From: Apostichopus leukothele
Taxonomy: Eukaryota > Echinodermata > Holothuroidea > Aspidochirotida > Stichopodidae
Assembly (NCBI GenBank): GCA_010014835.2
Contig: JAAAKB020018633.1
Span: forward strand, 1-24,317
Reading direction: 5' to 3'
DNA: 24,317 nucleotides
Shown here: piece by piece, positions 1 through 12,300 of the stretch
Position numbering within the stretch: position 1 is the first letter of the stretch
How the letters are laid out: each line of letters opens with the position of its first letter
Made by a program: the position numbers and the translations under genes
The notes under the pieces: generated by a model
Told to the model about the DNA's origin: nothing
Seen by the model: the letters and a program-made list of their open reading frames with translations, nothing else
Databases searched by the model: none

Positions 1-181
1 AGCAGTGATACTACTAACACCTGGGCTTGTTTGAGAACGAAGACAATTATTTACATTAAAGAAGCATAGAAATGTTGCCATCCAATTCAAACTTTATCAT
101 GCGAAGAGTTATGACCTGACACTTAACAAACACTTTGCTCTGTTAAAATCAACAATGAACAAATTGAGCCAGAGTTCTTAC

Positions 182-324
182 CTTGCACAGGCAATGGCAT
201 GGTTTATAACCTCAGCAAACATGACCTGCTTGGCTTCATCAGTCTCAGAGTGGAGTCTTGTGTACATGGTCTGGAACTTCTCAATGGTCGTGGCAAGAAG
301 GTTGTTCATCAGTAGTTGCTTCTT
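182..324 (-). CDS. XPOT: XPOT coding exon 14, the last one inside the window
   Basis: The exon is 143 nt and covers residues 612-658 plus two bases of the next codon. It starts KKQLLMNNLLATTIEKFQ and ends VINHAIACA. Human has KQALMRNLLTPLMEKFK and CLNHAVGFA. The acceptor is CTCTTCTCAG and the donor AAG|GTAAGA. The next exon must lie beyond position 1, and nothing in positions 1-181 resembles it. Confidence 0.92.
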
Positions 325-3300
325 CTGAGAAGAGGAGGGAAATAAAATAAAATAAAACATTTTCAGGAAAGTTTAACTTTATGGCCTCAAAACAATGAGA
401 GTAAACACGAATCCATCATTTTAAATGTTAGCTATGACTTAAAAAGACAACATTTACACACAAGCTTATGTCTTCAATGGAAAAAGTTACTCCTGAGCTA
501 TGTCTTAAGAAGGAAAAAATGTTGAACATTTACTGTGTCTTAAAAGAGAAAAAAACGAGCAAAAACTACTCAAACAGTTAATACTTTTCAAACAAAATGA
601 TGTCAATATTGTATGTTTTAAACAATAATTGTTTTACATTTAACAAATTTACAAATGGTAGGTTTTAAATTTGGCTGTGCTACTGTATACATTACGATGC
701 AATCACAGTTATTAACTAATTTGCATAAACCAAATCCAGGTTTATAGTGCTCACATACCTCCACTGGTAAGGAACTAGATATGATGATAATGCCAGCAGC
801 CTCATAAAGGAACAGTTGATCATCTGTTGTAAGAATCTGATGGTGTCCATTTTCCTGGAATTCCAAAAAAGAAAAGAAAAAAGAAGAAGTTATTTATCAA
901 AAGAAAGTTGAGGAAAGTGCTGACAATCATAAGATGTGTATTGATTTTTGTTGTCTGAAGAATGCTAAACTATGGTTAAAAAATGTTGCTTTTGATACAC
1001 AACTGAAGAAGCATCTTTTTGCATTACTTTTCATAACATCACCTAAGCATCACTTAATATGAACATTTTAGTACCACAGTTTGTAGCCAATTATTTGTGA
1101 ATGTACAGATATGGAGAAGGATGGGAGATCGGGAGGGGAGATGTGGATTTGCACTTTCTCTTAGTTCGTAACCTTTCTTTCCTAGATGGAATAAAGGCGA
1201 GATAATAGTGGAAGTATCAGCTGTTTAAGATTTGCACTCTACAATAAATCATTTGAAGTCAATTTGGGAGTCAAAGGGAAGACCAAGATCCACTGAGAGA
1301 GATCCCAGAAATGAATGAACCGAGGTGAGGTGGTGATAAAGCATGGCCTCTGAAAAACGGAATCTGGCATCAACTTTAATAACTAACGTTGGAATTTAAA
1401 CTAGCTAAAAATAGATCACATAAAAAAATATCAGACAAATCTTTTTAACCTACCTAAAGTTACTGCTCCTAAAAGGATTTGGGATCCATTGTAAGATATC
1501 TTCTTTGAAGGGTGTGCCACAGATATTTTTGTCTCTTTGTAACTAAGCAGAATTGCTCAAACCAGTTGCTTGCATTTGCAGCTTAACTTTTTTTTAGCAA
1601 CATAAAAGATACTCTTGAACATTAGCTACATTAGAGATTTTGCTACATTAACATCAGGGCTGTAAACTCCTCAGCAATTTTGCTGTCCCCCAAAAATATT
1701 TCTCGACAGTTAAAGCATGGACCTACGACACTGTCATGTCAGACCTACTGGGACTCCTTGCATATAAGAATTGGGGCTGAAGTCATTATCTCTATCAACT
1801 GCTGAGGTTAACTAATGGTACTCTAAATGATATAGCAATTTGCATAATGATATGAGGTTAACCAATGGTACTCTAAACAATGTGGTCAATTTGCATAATG
1901 ATATGAGGTTAACCAATGGTACTCTAAACAATGTGGTCAATTTGAATAATGATATGACGTTAACCAATGGTAGTCTAAACAATGTGGTCAATTTGCATAA
2001 TGATATGTACTCGGCCAAATTCACTTCCTTTGATGAGAAATGAAAAAGAGGAATAATTTAAAAAAAAAAAAAAAGTTTCAATCTGTGTCTTGGGAAAAGT
2101 AGAATCTGTTTAGTTGCCTATCAGTCTAATTATTAGCTAGTTGTGACTTAGTAAATTAACAAAAACAATCCTTATACGCCTTGAACAACAACTAGCTCGT
2201 GTGAAAAGATTGAATCTGTTGATGGGTAGACCACTTTGGAACTAAAAAAAAAAAAAAAAGATTGGAAAAATGTTTGAAAGGTCAACTTACGGGTGTCTGA
2301 ATGGTCAGAAGATCAGGGATTCTTTGTAGGATATCTTCTGCATAGGGAGCGACGAGACCTTTCAGCTGCTTCATGAATCTCCCAAAGAGATATGCACACC
2401 GGCTACGGACGGTGCCTTTCTGATTTCTGATGCCGCGCTCATCGAGGAAAGCCGACAGGGCGGCCGGGATGTGCTCCGGAGACGCCGAGAAGAATTTCTC
2501 GTATCTTGCGACAGTTTCAAAGTACTGAAAATGTGAAATGAATAATATGAAATGAAGACACAAAAATTAACAAAGGAGAGAGAAAATTGGCGGAGAGTAT
2601 GACTGATGCTGTGAGAGTATTGAGGTCATGTAGTTAAGGCAATAGACTCGAGATCTATACGTTGGACTTGGATCATTACGTTGCGTCTGCCCTGTGCAAG
2701 GCTCTTCATCTCTATTGCCTCTCTTCACCCAGGTGTATAAATGAGGACTTGCGAGGTGGCTTGTAAATATAGTTGTATGCGCCAGTTTGTGGCTGCACCC
2801 TATGGGTGGACCCCGGGGATCACATAGATGAGGTGCACTGTATTGCACCGGGAGCGACTGTTTGAATTGTGCACATTTGGGAGTGTGGGTGTGACAAGTC
2901 ACCAATGACCAGGGGAGGGGGTGATGGGGGTTAACTATTGTAAAGTCTTGTGTGAATGCCTCGCATTGATATAAGAACCTTCGACTTTTAAACTTCTTGA
3001 TCGCCGCTTTATTGGGGGGAACATTTTGTATAGGGCAGAAGGGTTAGTATTCGGTTCAACCTTCCAGTTGATAGCTCCATTTATTCCCTGATTTAAAATC
3101 ACGCATTCCAACGAACACCTAAAAGTGGACTCCCTCAGCTGAATATCACAAGTGGCTCAAGGTATGATTACTGATCCTAACATTAATGGCTAAAACCATA
3201 GTTCAACTTCAGAGGTAAAAAAAAGTTTGGGAAAATGTTAAAGAGAAACATAATCTACATTTCATGAAAACTTTACATTCCGTTCCATACCAAGTTTGAC

Positions 3301-6300
3301 CAAGATACCTACAGTAGATTAAGTTCTTTTTTGAAGACTTAACATAAATTTACCTCTGACCAACCTTTTCTCATGTCGTATAACTTTCTTGGAGCTTAAA
3401 CTTATGCTACTGTACTAACGTCCACCCTACACTCACACTACTTTGGCCACACAATTCCGGATTCATGCTCTGGCTTATACTATAATGCACCCACAACCAT
3501 ACCGGCAAGCCACGTTCAGTTTGTTGGAAGTTACGCAGTCTTTATGGGCACTAATGCAGCTGCGCTAACTTTTACGACATAATACAAAGCAAGGGCAATG
3601 TTGTTTGAAGGTATAACCAAAGAAATGCCTGAAAAAGTCCCTGCTCGCAGTATAAAGATGCTGGCACAATGCAAGCAGCCAGTGCAATATATAAACATAG
3701 CACAACATATGTTACCCTAATCAGACAATTCAGTACACACTATGGAGATGGTAGCTAGATCCATAAATGGATCGTCTGGTGAAAAACAAGGTGAAACTTA
3801 TTTTGAAGAGAAACAATATTCCACATACTGCTAGTTGAAAACTTTCATCTCAATATCTTGCCACTAACTTGAGATATGGTTGAATGAATGCAACCTATTT
3901 TGACTGGCTAAACAACAAAACGTCAACTATTCCAGGATTGTATCAAAGTAAGGGAGTTTGTGATGTGATCTGGATGACTGCTCTCCAAAAGATTTAGTTA
4001 GGCTATTATAATCTAATTGTTCAGTAATCCTTGAAAACAGATACATTTGCCATTTTTCTTAGCTTCCAAAGTTCTCTGTACTTTGAATGTGATCAGAATG
4101 TACCCATATTTTGTAAATAAAATGATATTTTTCCTTTGCGGATAAATGATTAACAAATTATTAGAGAAAAACAAACACTGTTTCTCATTCATTTTAAAAA
4201 TATCACCAAATTATTTGCAAATATCTCCCTGATACAAAATAGATTCAGAAACCTTTCAGCAATTTTGCAACTTAATGATAATAATCTGCAGTTATTCTTA
4301 CGACGCTTAAGTGACCATGGGCTTATGGATTAACTTATGCGTGGGGGTGGGGGGTTCCAATTCAACATTTTAACTCAAATTTGGAATCTTTGCAATTTAG
4401 AAAGTCATTTCAGATGGGAAAACCACAGATTGCTCTTAGATGAAAAACCCACATTACTATGACCCGATTGTTAAGCCTCAAATGCCACCACCTTTATCCA
4501 CTCTATCCAACCTCAGCCCAGCGCAATATCTTTTTAACCAAATAACGAAAAGGGAACTCCATCTTCTCTGACTGAACAGTATAAATGGTACCACAATGTA
4601 TCACTTGTTTGCCCTGCACTTATTGTTTCCTTCCTTTGGTTTTTTTTGTTTGTTGCTGAAACAATCGACACCATATTTAGATTTCTAGGTTTCACTTCTG
4701 CTATTTATGTCGAACACGATATCAAACAGCCATACTTCCTTCCAAGCAAATAATACGGAGGAAGGGGAACAAAGGTGAAGGGAACTTCCTCTACGGGGTT
4801 CCTGTTTTTGGTTGTTATTGTCTGCTCTATTTTTATGCATCTTTCCACAAGACCGACCCTTTCAAACCAATTAAGCAAATAAATAAAGACATCCCAACCA
4901 GCTTATCCTCTTCTCATTTTTGGCTTCCCATCAGTCAAAACACATTGGTGCCGATGATAAACACCAAATAATGATACATTGCACGCCCCACGCATATCGA
5001 GAGCTAGTGGCTTTTAAATAAATAATACCTGTAGCGTAACTGCCCAATGGGTATGCTGTGAGACACCGCTCTCCATCAACTGCAACAGGAACAAAAATAT
5101 TAGACATTAGGCAAAATATATCCCAAAACCAAACATTTATTTACTCTTAAGAAGGGGAATATAAAAGTTCCCAGCAAAATGGAATTTACTTGAAAGAGTT
5201 AATTTTTTATTGTAGTTGGTGCTCATAAAGCAGTTTCTAATGTAAGAAAAAAATTAAAAACAAGATTGGATTCATTTATTTCAAAGCAATTTCTATTTGC
5301 TGCATTTTTGTGATATTTGTTTACCCCCATGATATGCTTCTCATGAACACACCATTTGTTCCGTAAACAGGACAAAAATTAGTCAGTTAATGAGTAAAAC
5401 TATCTTTTTAGCTGCCAACTAAATTTAGTTTTGAACTTCTACAAGAGAACAGATTTAAACAAACCAATGTAACATTTGTGAATCAATTTCTACAAACTAT
5501 ATATTTTATTTTGATATTATACAAGTAATAGCAAACATTTTTTCCCCTCCAAAAACCTCCAACTCCATAATTAGTATAAATCTTTGTTTGGAAAGCTTAA
5601 CCTCTAAGGTTCTCTTTAATTCAATTTTTCCAAAACGTGGTTAACTTTTTCCCCATATAGGTGAGAATTACATGGCTCACTATACATTTGATTCACATTA
5701 GAACTGATCAGGTATCTCAATGCAAAAACTGGCCAAGTGAATGTACAACTTGTAAGTTGTGTAGCTCAGTGTCTTTTGCAAGAGAACATTGGCACCTTCA
5801 GAATTTTTATGATGACCAAAGTTCAAAAAAGCTAAAGAGTGCTATGTAAGTCTTCAAACTGAAAATTGTTGCCTATGACTTACTGTCTACAATACTTGCA
5901 TTACAACAAATATTACATTGTTGCACCAAAATATATACATTAATAAAATACTGCCATGGTTACTGTGAAATATGAAAATAGCCTGGAAATTTCACAGATA
6001 TAGTGAAATATCTAAAAACCTTCAAATAAACAAACAAAACACTAACAAAGGGAATGTAGTTCATTACTTATTAATTGTTCAATCCGGCCCCCTTGACAGA
6101 AAATTAAGTGAATGCAGTCAATAATTAAAAAAAAACGACCACAGAGAAACGGTAATATCCTAACCACGGCACTCACCAAAACCATGCACTTGTGCATGAC
6201 GGTCTCCTCCTTCCATGTAAACTGATTGCCTTGGACCGGAGGAATTGCCTCTCCGAGATTATAAAACATGGCGATGGCCAGCTCACACTGAGTGAATGTG

Positions 6301-9300
6301 ACGTTCTTCCACTGACTGTCAAAATAAAACGATAAAAAAAAAATTGTGGTAATTACCACAATAGCAGATAAAGCAAGAGAAAACTGAATTGTGGGAACTA
6401 AACTTTGCTACAATCATAACTGTTGTCATAAGAAAGTTACATACTGGATAAAAAATGAAGTACACTTTGTGCTTGCTCTTTACCAGAACAGACCTACCTC
6501 AAAGTCATCTCCAATAACTGATGGACACAGTTTAAAACCAGTTCTTGATTCAGCTTGGCTAAATTTACAAAGAGCACCATCATCTGCTTCCTGTAATCTA
6601 AGAACATCACCTCGTCTTCGCCCTGAGAGTCAAAGTTGTACGAGTCGTCATACTCGAACTTCTTCATGACTACTTTGAGCAGGTCTTCCATACCGAACTG
6701 ACTCAGGATAGCGGAGCTGCCGACCTAAAGTACATGGGAAAATACATAGCGTAATGGTAAACACCATCTGAAAAAAACAAACAAAAAACAATTCAGGACT
6801 TACACTACCGGACGCACACTACACGCACTCTACAGGACGCACACTACAGATCGGAGGTACACCAAAGGCCGGACGTACAATACAGCACGCACAGGCCGGA
6901 TGCACACTACAAACCAGACGCACACTACAGACGCACACTCCAGGATGCACACTACAGATCAGAGGTACACAACAGGCCGGACGCACAGTAAAGGCCGGAG
7001 GCACACTACAGGACGCACAGGCCGGATGCACACTACAAACCGGACGCACACTACAGAGGCACACTCCAGGATGCACACTACATATCGGACGTACACAACA
7101 GGCCAAATGCACAGTAAAGGCCGAAGGCACACTACAGGACGCACAGGCCGGATGCACACTACAAACTGGACGCACTCTACAGACGCACACCACAGGATGC
7201 ACAGGCCCGATGCACACTACAAACCGGACGTACTCTACAGACACACACTACAGGATGCACACTACAGGTCGGACATACACTAAAACGCGGACGCACAGTA
7301 AAGGCCGGACGCACACTACAGGACGCACAGGCCGGATGCACACTACAAACACTACAAACACTACAGACGCACACTACAGGATGCACACTACAGATTGGAC
7401 GTACACTACAGGCCAGACGCACACTACAAACCGGACGCACACTACAGGCCGGACGCACAATACAAACCGGACGCACACTACAAGACGCACACTACAAACC
7501 GGACGCACTCTACAGACGCACACTACAGGATGCACAGGCCGGATGCACACTACAATCCGGACGCACACTCCAGGACGCACACTACAGATCGGACATACAC
7601 CACAACCCGGACACACACTTCAAACCGGACGCACACTACAGGACGCACACTACAAACCGGACGCACACTACAGACGCACACTACAGGACACACACTCCAG
7701 GAATCACAATACAGATCGGACATACACTACAGAAAATAAACATTGTAATTAATAAAGAAAATAAAAATTGAAGCAGGTGTGGCTCAATGATGTCATATTT
7801 GGACTTGATCAAGTCTACAGCCTCGTGTGTGAAAGAACCATTAAATCTGTGATGTCTCCCAGACGGAATACCATCATCCTTAGCAGTCTGGGGAAGTTAA
7901 CTCTATCACATAGACCAATAATGATGGTTGGGCTTGTGTCTCCTTTAAGTCATAACATCTCTGAATGCTTTGCAATGGTGTGGAATGGAGAGTGCATTAA
8001 CAGGTGATCGCAAGGTATGCCACAGGCTAATGCTATGGTCAGGATTCAAAACATTGTGTCATATCAACACTTTCAATCAGGCCATCAGTTCACATCCAGG
8101 ATAGATAAAGTAAATTCTATCCACATTAGTCAAGACCTGATACCTTTAAAGACAAAGGTTCCTCTTTATATCCAACAACAATTTTTCCTTAATTCCCTGC
8201 TAAGGACAGTGAGGGAAGAGGATAATTTTACACTTTGAACACAACAAGCTAGAAGGGAAATATCACCAAACGATGACATTACGGAATTTGAATAATTTGA
8301 ATAAACATGTTACTGAAAATAGGAGATCGATCTTAGAGATTTTTGCAAATTTCCTGACCAGATGAGTGACCGGCTTGGGCCAGATGGTAATTATTTTGTC
8401 TTCTCCCCCCCCCCGGTTCCCATCAATAATCGGTACTACATCAAACTTGTGTAGCTGTCAATGGTTTCACGCTGCCAGTTTTAGTAAATTACCGTTAATT
8501 CTTGCCATGTTAATGAATTGACTAGATTTACTCATTTAGTCCTCAATACCTGTTTCAGAAGACCGATGTATTCCTTGGTAAAGTCCATTGTTGCTAACGA
8601 TACATCGTCATCTTCATGACCTAGGAAGGCAAACATGAAGGTAAGCTTCCCCTGGATTGCCCTTAGAGCGTTCCCGGTGTTCTCAATAGTACCTTCCTTG
8701 GATAACCTGTAGAGAGTAACGAGAGGATAAACTGCAAATGAAAGTGCAAATAATAATAAAAATACTATTAACAAGAACAATAACATCTTGAGTCCATCCT
8801 CCCTAAACTCTTTTAAAAGATGTTAAAAAGCATGCCGACTAATGACCTACTAAACTTTAAACTTTTCACCCTGGACTTTTGAGTGATTCTTTACCCAGCA
8901 ATGCCACTGCTACATTCCAGTGGATAAATTTAGTGGCAAAAAAGGCATTGAAAATCAGCACCTTTAATGTTGTGGCTTTTAATCTCCTGCCTGTCCAAAG
9001 TAAGACAGGTTTCTCATGAAGATGGTAGCATTGGCTTTGCATAATAAATCAAATATAAGATATAAGAAAGTTAACTTGAATTGCTAACTCGTTTGATTTC
9101 CAACAAAGTTCAGGCCAGTTGAAATAAATGATTACACAATGGCCATCATCATGGTGGAGGTGTTCGTTGTCATAATTAATTATTATTCGTTCACCAAACC
9201 ATTGGCTCAAGTCGTCTCATGTCTCTTCTTATTAGCAAGTTCTTAACCATTCAAGACAGTACAGAAAACTGTGTGTTACACAAATTTAATATTAATTATT

Positions 9301-12300
9301 ACGTTTTTATTTTTTATTCTTGTATATTTTTTGTCTATCTTCCGTAGTGTGCTTTTGAAGAACGTAGAGTAACAGATTACATTTCCAAGTTCAATAGCTT
9401 TCCATTCACTCACATTTTCTCTGTTGGGTAAATTCACATTTAACATAAAAAGTCCAATCAAACCGAAAATGGTTTTGACTTTCATAAAGCATACAGCTTA
9501 AATACAAAAGTCTTGAGTTTAGCCTAATATATTTATTTATTTCTACATTACCTTTGCCAACAACCAATCAGTTGACAGCCCATGTCACTGATGAGGTTTG
9601 AGAGTTTGGCTAGATAATCAACATCATCCTCCTGCGTAACAAAATAAAAGGAGAAAAAATGTCTGTCACTAGGTCTGTAGCTTTAATGCAACAGTACTTT
9701 GAATACCTTTGCCATAGGTTTCATAGCCAAATCCTCATGCAACACATCTTTGGTAACTCTGAAATTTATATCTACCAACTATTCGAACAAGAGTTTCTTA
9801 AAGTAACTGTTTTGTGGGAATATTTCTTCACAAAGACCTCAATCATACAAGCCAAAGCCGATGGTTGGGCTTGTGCCTCTTTAAGTTTTGAACAGTGGAA
9901 GCTTTTATTGATCTATTAGAAAAGTTCAAATCTTTCTTGACTCTCCCTCACCTGTGTACATCACCAATCTGTACACTTTATATACCTTACATGGAAACAG
10001 TATCCGAGCTAAAACAGCAAGATTTGATAATTATAGTTCTTGCAATAACAATTTTATTCTCACTTGGGATGAGATGAAACTCTCTACGCTCACAGCGACT
10101 GTAAACAGACATGAATTAAAATGCTGATTGAAAGTACGACGACTTACGTAATTGGGTGGAAGGACTCCGGCTGTTTGCAGGACGTTGCTGACAGATTCGA
10201 TCAGTTCCACTTTGGCTACGCTGTCCATACCTTTGTTTATGATCTCACAGAAACAATCGCATGCACTCTCTCGTAAGGCCTCCACGGTCAAGTGATTGAG
10301 CATTCGCTCTATGAAGTGTTCGTTTGCAATCAGTCCGATATCGATCCACGAGACGTAGCAGCCTATGACCTCCAGACAGAGGCAGGTCAACTCCGAATTC
10401 TGACTCTCGTACGTCTTCTGTGTTTAAAAGAGAAAGACTGAGGCATACGAGATGAAACTCTGAAAACAAGAGTTTTAATGATAAGGAAATCTTCCCTTTC
10501 AAAACTTGTCACTTTGAGTTGTTCTGTCAGAAGTAGAAGTATTCTAGCCGTAAAAATTTCTCTCCTCTTTTCCTCTCTTTTTCAGAATGTGGGGTAGCAA
10601 CTTTGAAATTACAATCTGCTGCTTTTTCTATGGCAATAAACATTTGCTTCAAATGGAGTCAGAAATGTTCGGCCAGCGTGGACAAACAATGCCTAAACAC
10701 TTTCTGCACCGAGAATTTACTTTGGGTGCAGGCCTCAACTTTAATCCATTGTTTTATACAAAATTTAACCCAAACAAATTCTTTTAAATTTATACTTATA
10801 CAAAGAGAGCACCCTTGTCTGATGACATCCAACACCATGTTTTCGCATTGAGTTTTTGTATTGCATCTGAGTTAAACCAACCTATTGGTCTGTGTATTAG
10901 ACAATATAGTCAAACCACTTTAACTGATGAATCTTGGCTGTTTACAAGGTCATTTCTCAAAAAGTTACAACTGTTATAGAAACCTGGACCGAAAGCAATA
11001 TGTTTAAACAGTCTACAATGTAATCAAAATTCAATTTGTGTCTAAGGTTCCTTCCAATCCAGAGGTACGTAAAAAAGTTGCATTGGGTTCATATCGTTTC
11101 CATTATCCTCGATTTCTACCATGGTGCAAACATTTTTTTCTTATTTTTGAATCCTAGATTATTCTTGATCTTACCAGTATTTGATACCAGGAGTCTACCA
11201 GTGCCGGAACACACTGTACCCTCATTGTATCCTTTAAAAGTGTATTTCTTTGGGTTTCCTGTTGAGTTCCAGAGAAAGAATAAAGGAAATATCACTCCAA
11301 AGAACCATCAGTGTATGGTTACACATTTATAGTAGAATATCGGCAAAATACAAAACCACACTACCGCAATGGATATGCTTATCTGATAAATGTACAGGCT
11401 GAATGACTCTTACCCCTGCCCAACCCCCTCGGAGGGCTTCACGGTGAGTTGACCATGACTCACAAACAGTATTGAATACAATAAGAACAAGAAATTATTT
11501 AGCAAAGTAAGTTTTTAAATCAAATTAACAATCTGATTGTTGTTCTGTCCTAAAGAGACTACTCCTACAGCGTCGTTTGTCCAGGATATGAGAGATTGTG
11601 TAGAGAGGTTTTCAGTTGATGTGCATACTTTATTAGGCCATCTTTTCTTTCTCATATTTTCCAGCACTGATGTGCATACACCTGAATATCCATTACATAT
11701 CACAAGGACTGTACCATTACGGTAAATTTAATATTTATGTATGGAAAGGATATAACAATTGTCAGATAACACTGTAAGATGCCTTGATGAAACAAGAGAC
11801 AAATGACAGGAGGCCCAGGCAACAGCAAACTTTTGAACTAGAAATTTGAACATTTACCACATACTTTTCTGAAAGTAAGGAAAACTGTGCAATCACCTGT
11901 TGTGCACGCTGTGACAATGATGTGCACAGTATTTCAAAGGTGTGGGCAGGAGGCACATTTTAAACTTCCTGGACTGATAAAGGGAGGGGCATGAATCTCA
12001 ATAGAAGGGGGTGGCTCTGGTGTTTTGAAGCTGACTTCCACGAGGGAATGGGTAGGGGGGTACCCAGAGAAACTTAGAAAAAGTTTAGACGACAAAATGG
12101 TGCATTCTGAGGCATATATAGGCTAAAAAATACTCTTGAATTTTTGTGTGAGGTTAAATAGGGGGCCATGCATCCATAGCTGTGGTCTAAATCTTCCTGA
12201 ATATAAAAGGTCCCCTGACTGACTGCCCTTCCACAATTGCACCACTGCCCTTTTATACTTGCTGTTTTGTTTCTACTTGTGAGGTATATCTCGTTACTGA

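Noticed and set aside
1812-2043. Open frames on both strands with 17-residue repeats (for example HNDMRLTNGTLNNVVNL)
   Set aside because: The 51-bp repeat unit is a multiple of three and free of stops in these frames. There is no other coding evidence.
2620-2700. Functional tRNA-Ser gene
   Set aside because: The anticodon arm is good, but box B and the acceptor stem are decayed and a SINE body follows directly.
2567-2905. 112-codon minus-strand open frame
   Set aside because: It is the antisense of the tRNA-derived SINE.
6391-6669. 92-codon plus-strand open frame
   Set aside because: It is the antisense shadow of XPOT coding exon 9.
6819-7752. Several open frames of 66-180 codons on both strands, rich in HTT or VRPVCSV
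   Set aside because: They are generated by the minisatellite, occur in several frames on both strands, and lie inside an XPOT intron. No protein family is implied.
7768-8238. Two neighbouring plus-strand frames of 79 and 73 codons
   Set aside because: No domain is recognised, they lie in an XPOT intron on the opposite strand, and part of the DNA recurs elsewhere, which fits a repeat better than a gene.
9659-10077. Two plus-strand frames of 86 and 60 codons
   Set aside because: They lie within an XPOT intron, show no domain, and include the dispersed sequence at 9860.
11762-11956. Minus-strand frame (FEILCTSLSQRAQQ) considered as the missing XPOT exon 5
   Set aside because: It lacks the conserved TMR-QC-P-LV-SWYQIL residues, which are found at 11175-11258 instead.
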